64,000 bases of DNA from positions 1 through 64,000 of the forward strand of contig NZ_MTAV01000089.1 in assembly GCF_002154695.1 (NCBI RefSeq), given 5' to 3'. A program made the translations under genes and the position numbers. How positions within the stretch are numbered: the first letter of the stretch is position 1; the number at the start of each line of letters is the position of its first letter. Below, piece after piece: positions 62,323-64,000 of the stretch. The DNA is from Nostoc sp. T09 (lineage in GTDB: Bacteria > Cyanobacteriota > Cyanobacteriia > Cyanobacteriales > Nostocaceae). A model generated the notes under the pieces. The model did not search any database. It saw only the letters and a program-made list of their open reading frames with translations, and was not told the DNA's origin.

Positions 62323-63105
62323 CTAATAACTAATCTGCAACGTCACTGATGCTTCTACTTGCTGTTCACCGCCAACAACAGGGGTAGACACATCCGCATT
62401 GCTCACCTTCATAGCTTCAGTACGCATTAATACAGGTGGTGGTGGTGGAGCGCTAGCAGCATTAACTTGAATATTCACCACTTCTTTAGACTTCAAACCC
62501 AAAGCACTAAAAACAGCTTCTGCTTGTGCTTGGGCATCTTGAGTAGCTTCTTTCAGTGCTAGTTTTTGCGCGGCTGCGATCGCTTCATCGCTAGCCACAA
62601 AACTAATACCGTTAATTTGTGTTGCACCAGCTTTCACAGCTTCATCCAAAAGCGTACCAGCTTTCTCTGTGGCGATGCGAAAACTAACGGTGTTACTAGC
62701 AGCATACCCAGTAATTCGCTGCACATTATTGGTATAGCTATAAACGGGGTTGAGACGGATACCTGTGGTTTGTAACTTCTCTACATTACGGCTTTTTAGT
62801 AGAGCAACCACAGCTGATGACCTGCGAGCCGCTTCTTGCTGTACCTCCTGTGCTGTTTTACCTTGAATTTCCACCCCTAAATTAACTAGAGACAGAGTAG
62901 TAGGAATTGTTTCCATACCACGACCACTGACGGTAAGTGTATGCGACAATTTTTCTTTTTCTTGTGCCAAGCTAGGCTGAATAAAAGTCACGCATACCAG
63001 CAAGGCTAAGGGCAAAGTGTGCCAAAATTTGCCAATACGAAACTGAGAACCAGATAAAGCGGCTCTAGACATAAGATTTGCACTCCTCGGACAATTATCT
63101 ACCAA
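62323..63105 (-). CDS. Exported SIMPL-domain protein
   Basis: A 260-residue protein with an N-terminal signal peptide (hydrophobic residues about 29-44, followed by PSLAQEKEK). It then has a SIMPL (DUF541) domain, recognised by LTVSGRGMETIPTTLSLVNLGVEIQGKTAQEVQQ and IRLNPVYSY. The middle has the conserved GYAASNTVSFRI, and the C-terminal part has a poly-Pro stretch (PPPPPV) and ends in VEASVTLQISY. SIMPL proteins are periplasmic or cell-surface and mostly uncharacterised; one bacterial relative forms ring-like oligomers. It converges with ssb. The first ATG follows a Cys-rich region, and Met12 (MSRAALSG) is an alternative start. Confidence 0.88.
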   Translation of the reverse strand: MVDNCPRSANLMSRAALSGSQFRIGKFWHTLPLALLVCVTFIQPSLAQEKEKLSHTLTVSGRGMETIPTTLSLVNLGVEIQGKTAQEVQQEAARRSSAVVALLKSRNVEKLQTTGIRLNPVYSYTNNVQRITGYAASNTVSFRIATEKAGTLLDEAVKAGATQINGISFVASDEAIAAAQKLALKEATQDAQAQAEAVFSALGLKSKEVVNIQVNAASAPPPPPVLMRTEAMKVSNADVSTPVVGGEQQVEASVTLQISY

Positions 63106-63527
63106 TGTTCGTCATAAAGCATATCTAAGAATCCACATTTAACGGTCAACTGTTAATCGTTAACCGTTACCAAGAGATTTGTACAAATCTCATGATTGAA
63201 TTGAATAGATACGTTTTGTGTATTTCCACTGTGACACTGCTATTCTCAAAAGCTGGAATGGTTACATTTTTTGAAACTTAAAATAGTACCTCAAAATCTG
63301 TGGAGATTCTGGATGGCAGATTGGCTACTGAAAATTGAACCCGATATTATTCCAACTCTGATTTAGAAAGGAATAGTAATTGAAATTTTCAATTCCTTAA
63401 TTGCTTTTTGGAAAAGGGTGAAGTACCGATCGCCAAGTATTTCTCACCGTTGCGTTAATCTTGCAGAATGCTAGGAGTCTTCTGTGAGAAAAAGGTAAAA
63501 ATAAAGAGATGGATTTTCGCAGAACCA
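63106..63527. other. Divergent intergenic region before the antiporter gene
   Basis: No gene is visible. An inverted repeat, TAACGGT (63140-63146) and ACCGTTA (63163-63169), surrounds a GTTAA-rich loop and looks like a dispersed intergenic repeat. The rest contains the upstream regions of the SIMPL gene and the antiporter. Confidence 0.45.
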
Positions 63528-64000
63528 ATGCAGTTTATAGATGCAATCAACTTCTCTTTTCCTCTGCTGGCAAGCACAACAGACACCGCAGATAGCTCAA
63601 TGGTAGTAGCAGCAGTGCTGCTGAGCTTAGTGGTAGTTTACCTCGCTAGCAAAGTTGGTGGAGAGTTATCAAATCGAGTGGGTTTGCCGCCTGTCTTAGG
63701 CGAACTCGTAGGTGGCGTAATTATCGGTATTTCTGTTTTGCACCTTTTGGTGTTTCCAGAAGGTGGCACGGATAGTTCTAGCTCTTTGATTATTTCATTC
63801 TTGCAAAATACTGCCGGGTTAAGTCCACAAGCTGCTGATGGCGTTTTTAGAACGCAATCAGAGGTCATTTCTGTTTTATCAGAACTGGGAGTAATTATCC
63901 TGTTGTTTGAAATCGGTTTGGAGTCGAACTTAAAAGACTTAATGGCAGTCGGCATCCAAGCCACTATCGTGGCAGTAGTGGGGGTAGTGGCACCCTTTGC
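63528..64000 (+). CDS. Cation:proton antiporter, CPA2 family (5' part)
   Basis: The gene continues beyond the window. From the ATG at 63528 the frame reads MQFIDAINFSFPLLASTTDT. A first helix MVVAAVLLSLVVVYLASKVG is followed by the hallmark ELSNRVGLPPVLGELVGGVIIG, where the GELVGGVIIG block is typical of KefB/NapA-like CPA2 exchangers. SELGVIILLFEIGLESNLKDL, then the start of the third or fourth helix, follows at the window end. It probably exchanges Na+ or K+ for H+ across the cytoplasmic or thylakoid membrane. The ion-binding Asp residues lie outside the window. An upstream ATG at 63509 is in another frame. Confidence 0.85.
   Translation, partial: MQFIDAINFSFPLLASTTDTADSSMVVAAVLLSLVVVYLASKVGGELSNRVGLPPVLGELVGGVIIGISVLHLLVFPEGGTDSSSSLIISFLQNTAGLSPQAADGVFRTQSEVISVLSELGVIILLFEIGLESNLKDLMAVGIQATIVAVVGVVAPF

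Noticed and set aside
1-64000. GCGATCGC palindromes as operators
   Set aside because: They occur in coding and non-coding DNA at high frequency, as HIP1 does in many cyanobacteria, so individual copies are not evidence of regulation.
1-64000. CRISPR arrays, transposases, tRNA or rRNA genes
   Set aside because: I looked for regular spaced repeats, transposase motifs and tRNA-like cloverleaf arms and saw none that held up.

Overview
The window is chromosomal DNA of a filamentous, very probably heterocyst-forming cyanobacterium (Nostocales: Nostoc, Anabaena and relatives). The palindrome GCGATCGC (HIP1) is very frequent. Many genes belong to families I know mainly from cyanobacteria (DUF1997, DUF1830, DUF4079, DUF6761, DICT-domain and NB-ARC proteins, ferredoxin-dependent glutamate synthase). 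The order mreD-mreC-mreB divergent from ssb matches what I remember of Anabaena sp. PCC 7120. Heptamer repeats and small dispersed repeats of the kind described in heterocystous genomes are present. I see no tRNA or rRNA gene, CRISPR array, transposase or prophage.

Layout. 1-6.2 kb: a repeat-rich leader, infC, a large transporter-plus-HEAT protein, and dxr on the other strand. 6.5-15.1 kb: six consecutive genes for multi-spanning membrane proteins that look like GT-C glycosyltransferases, namely four tandem DUF2079 paralogues and two Gpi18/PIG-V-like proteins. These are followed by a 1-kb AT-rich gap and a secreted or anchored polysaccharide deacetylase. 17.5-26.3 kb: ferredoxin-GOGAT (minus strand), a phosphodiester glycosidase, a cupin and an IscA-like protein. 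26.4-31.6 kb: the str operon rpsL-rpsG-fusA-tuf-rpsJ. 31.8-40.5 kb: a Lon-substrate-binding-domain protein, pheA, a DUF1997 protein, and the minus-strand series B12-radical SAM - rne - rnhB. 40.7-49.5 kb: a STAS protein, a small protein behind a perfect CRP-type site, an LL-DAP-type aminotransferase, clpS, a CPBP protease, a DICT/HD-GYP-like protein overlapping a pentapeptide-repeat gene, and a second radical SAM protein. 49.8-57.5 kb: small cyanobacterial proteins, an ABC ATPase, an OmpR-type regulator, a shortened HTH-NB-ARC protein and queD. 57.5-64 kb: ribD, mreBCD, ssb with a LexA-type box, a SIMPL-domain protein and the start of a CPA2 antiporter.

Most of the window is housekeeping: translation, RNA decay, isoprenoid, riboflavin, lysine and phenylalanine precursors, nitrogen assimilation and cell shape. 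The accessory part is the 6.5-17.1 kb envelope-glycan-like region. The most striking sequence-level observation is a 24-bp element inserted in frame at equivalent Gly-x-Arg sites in two unrelated enzymes (GltS and RibD). It adds the same octapeptide to both, and the two copies differ only at synonymous positions. The clearest regulatory signals are a perfect CRP site at 41346, a perfect cyanobacterial LexA box before ssb, a consensus promoter before rpsL, and a duplicated palindrome between rpsG and fusA.
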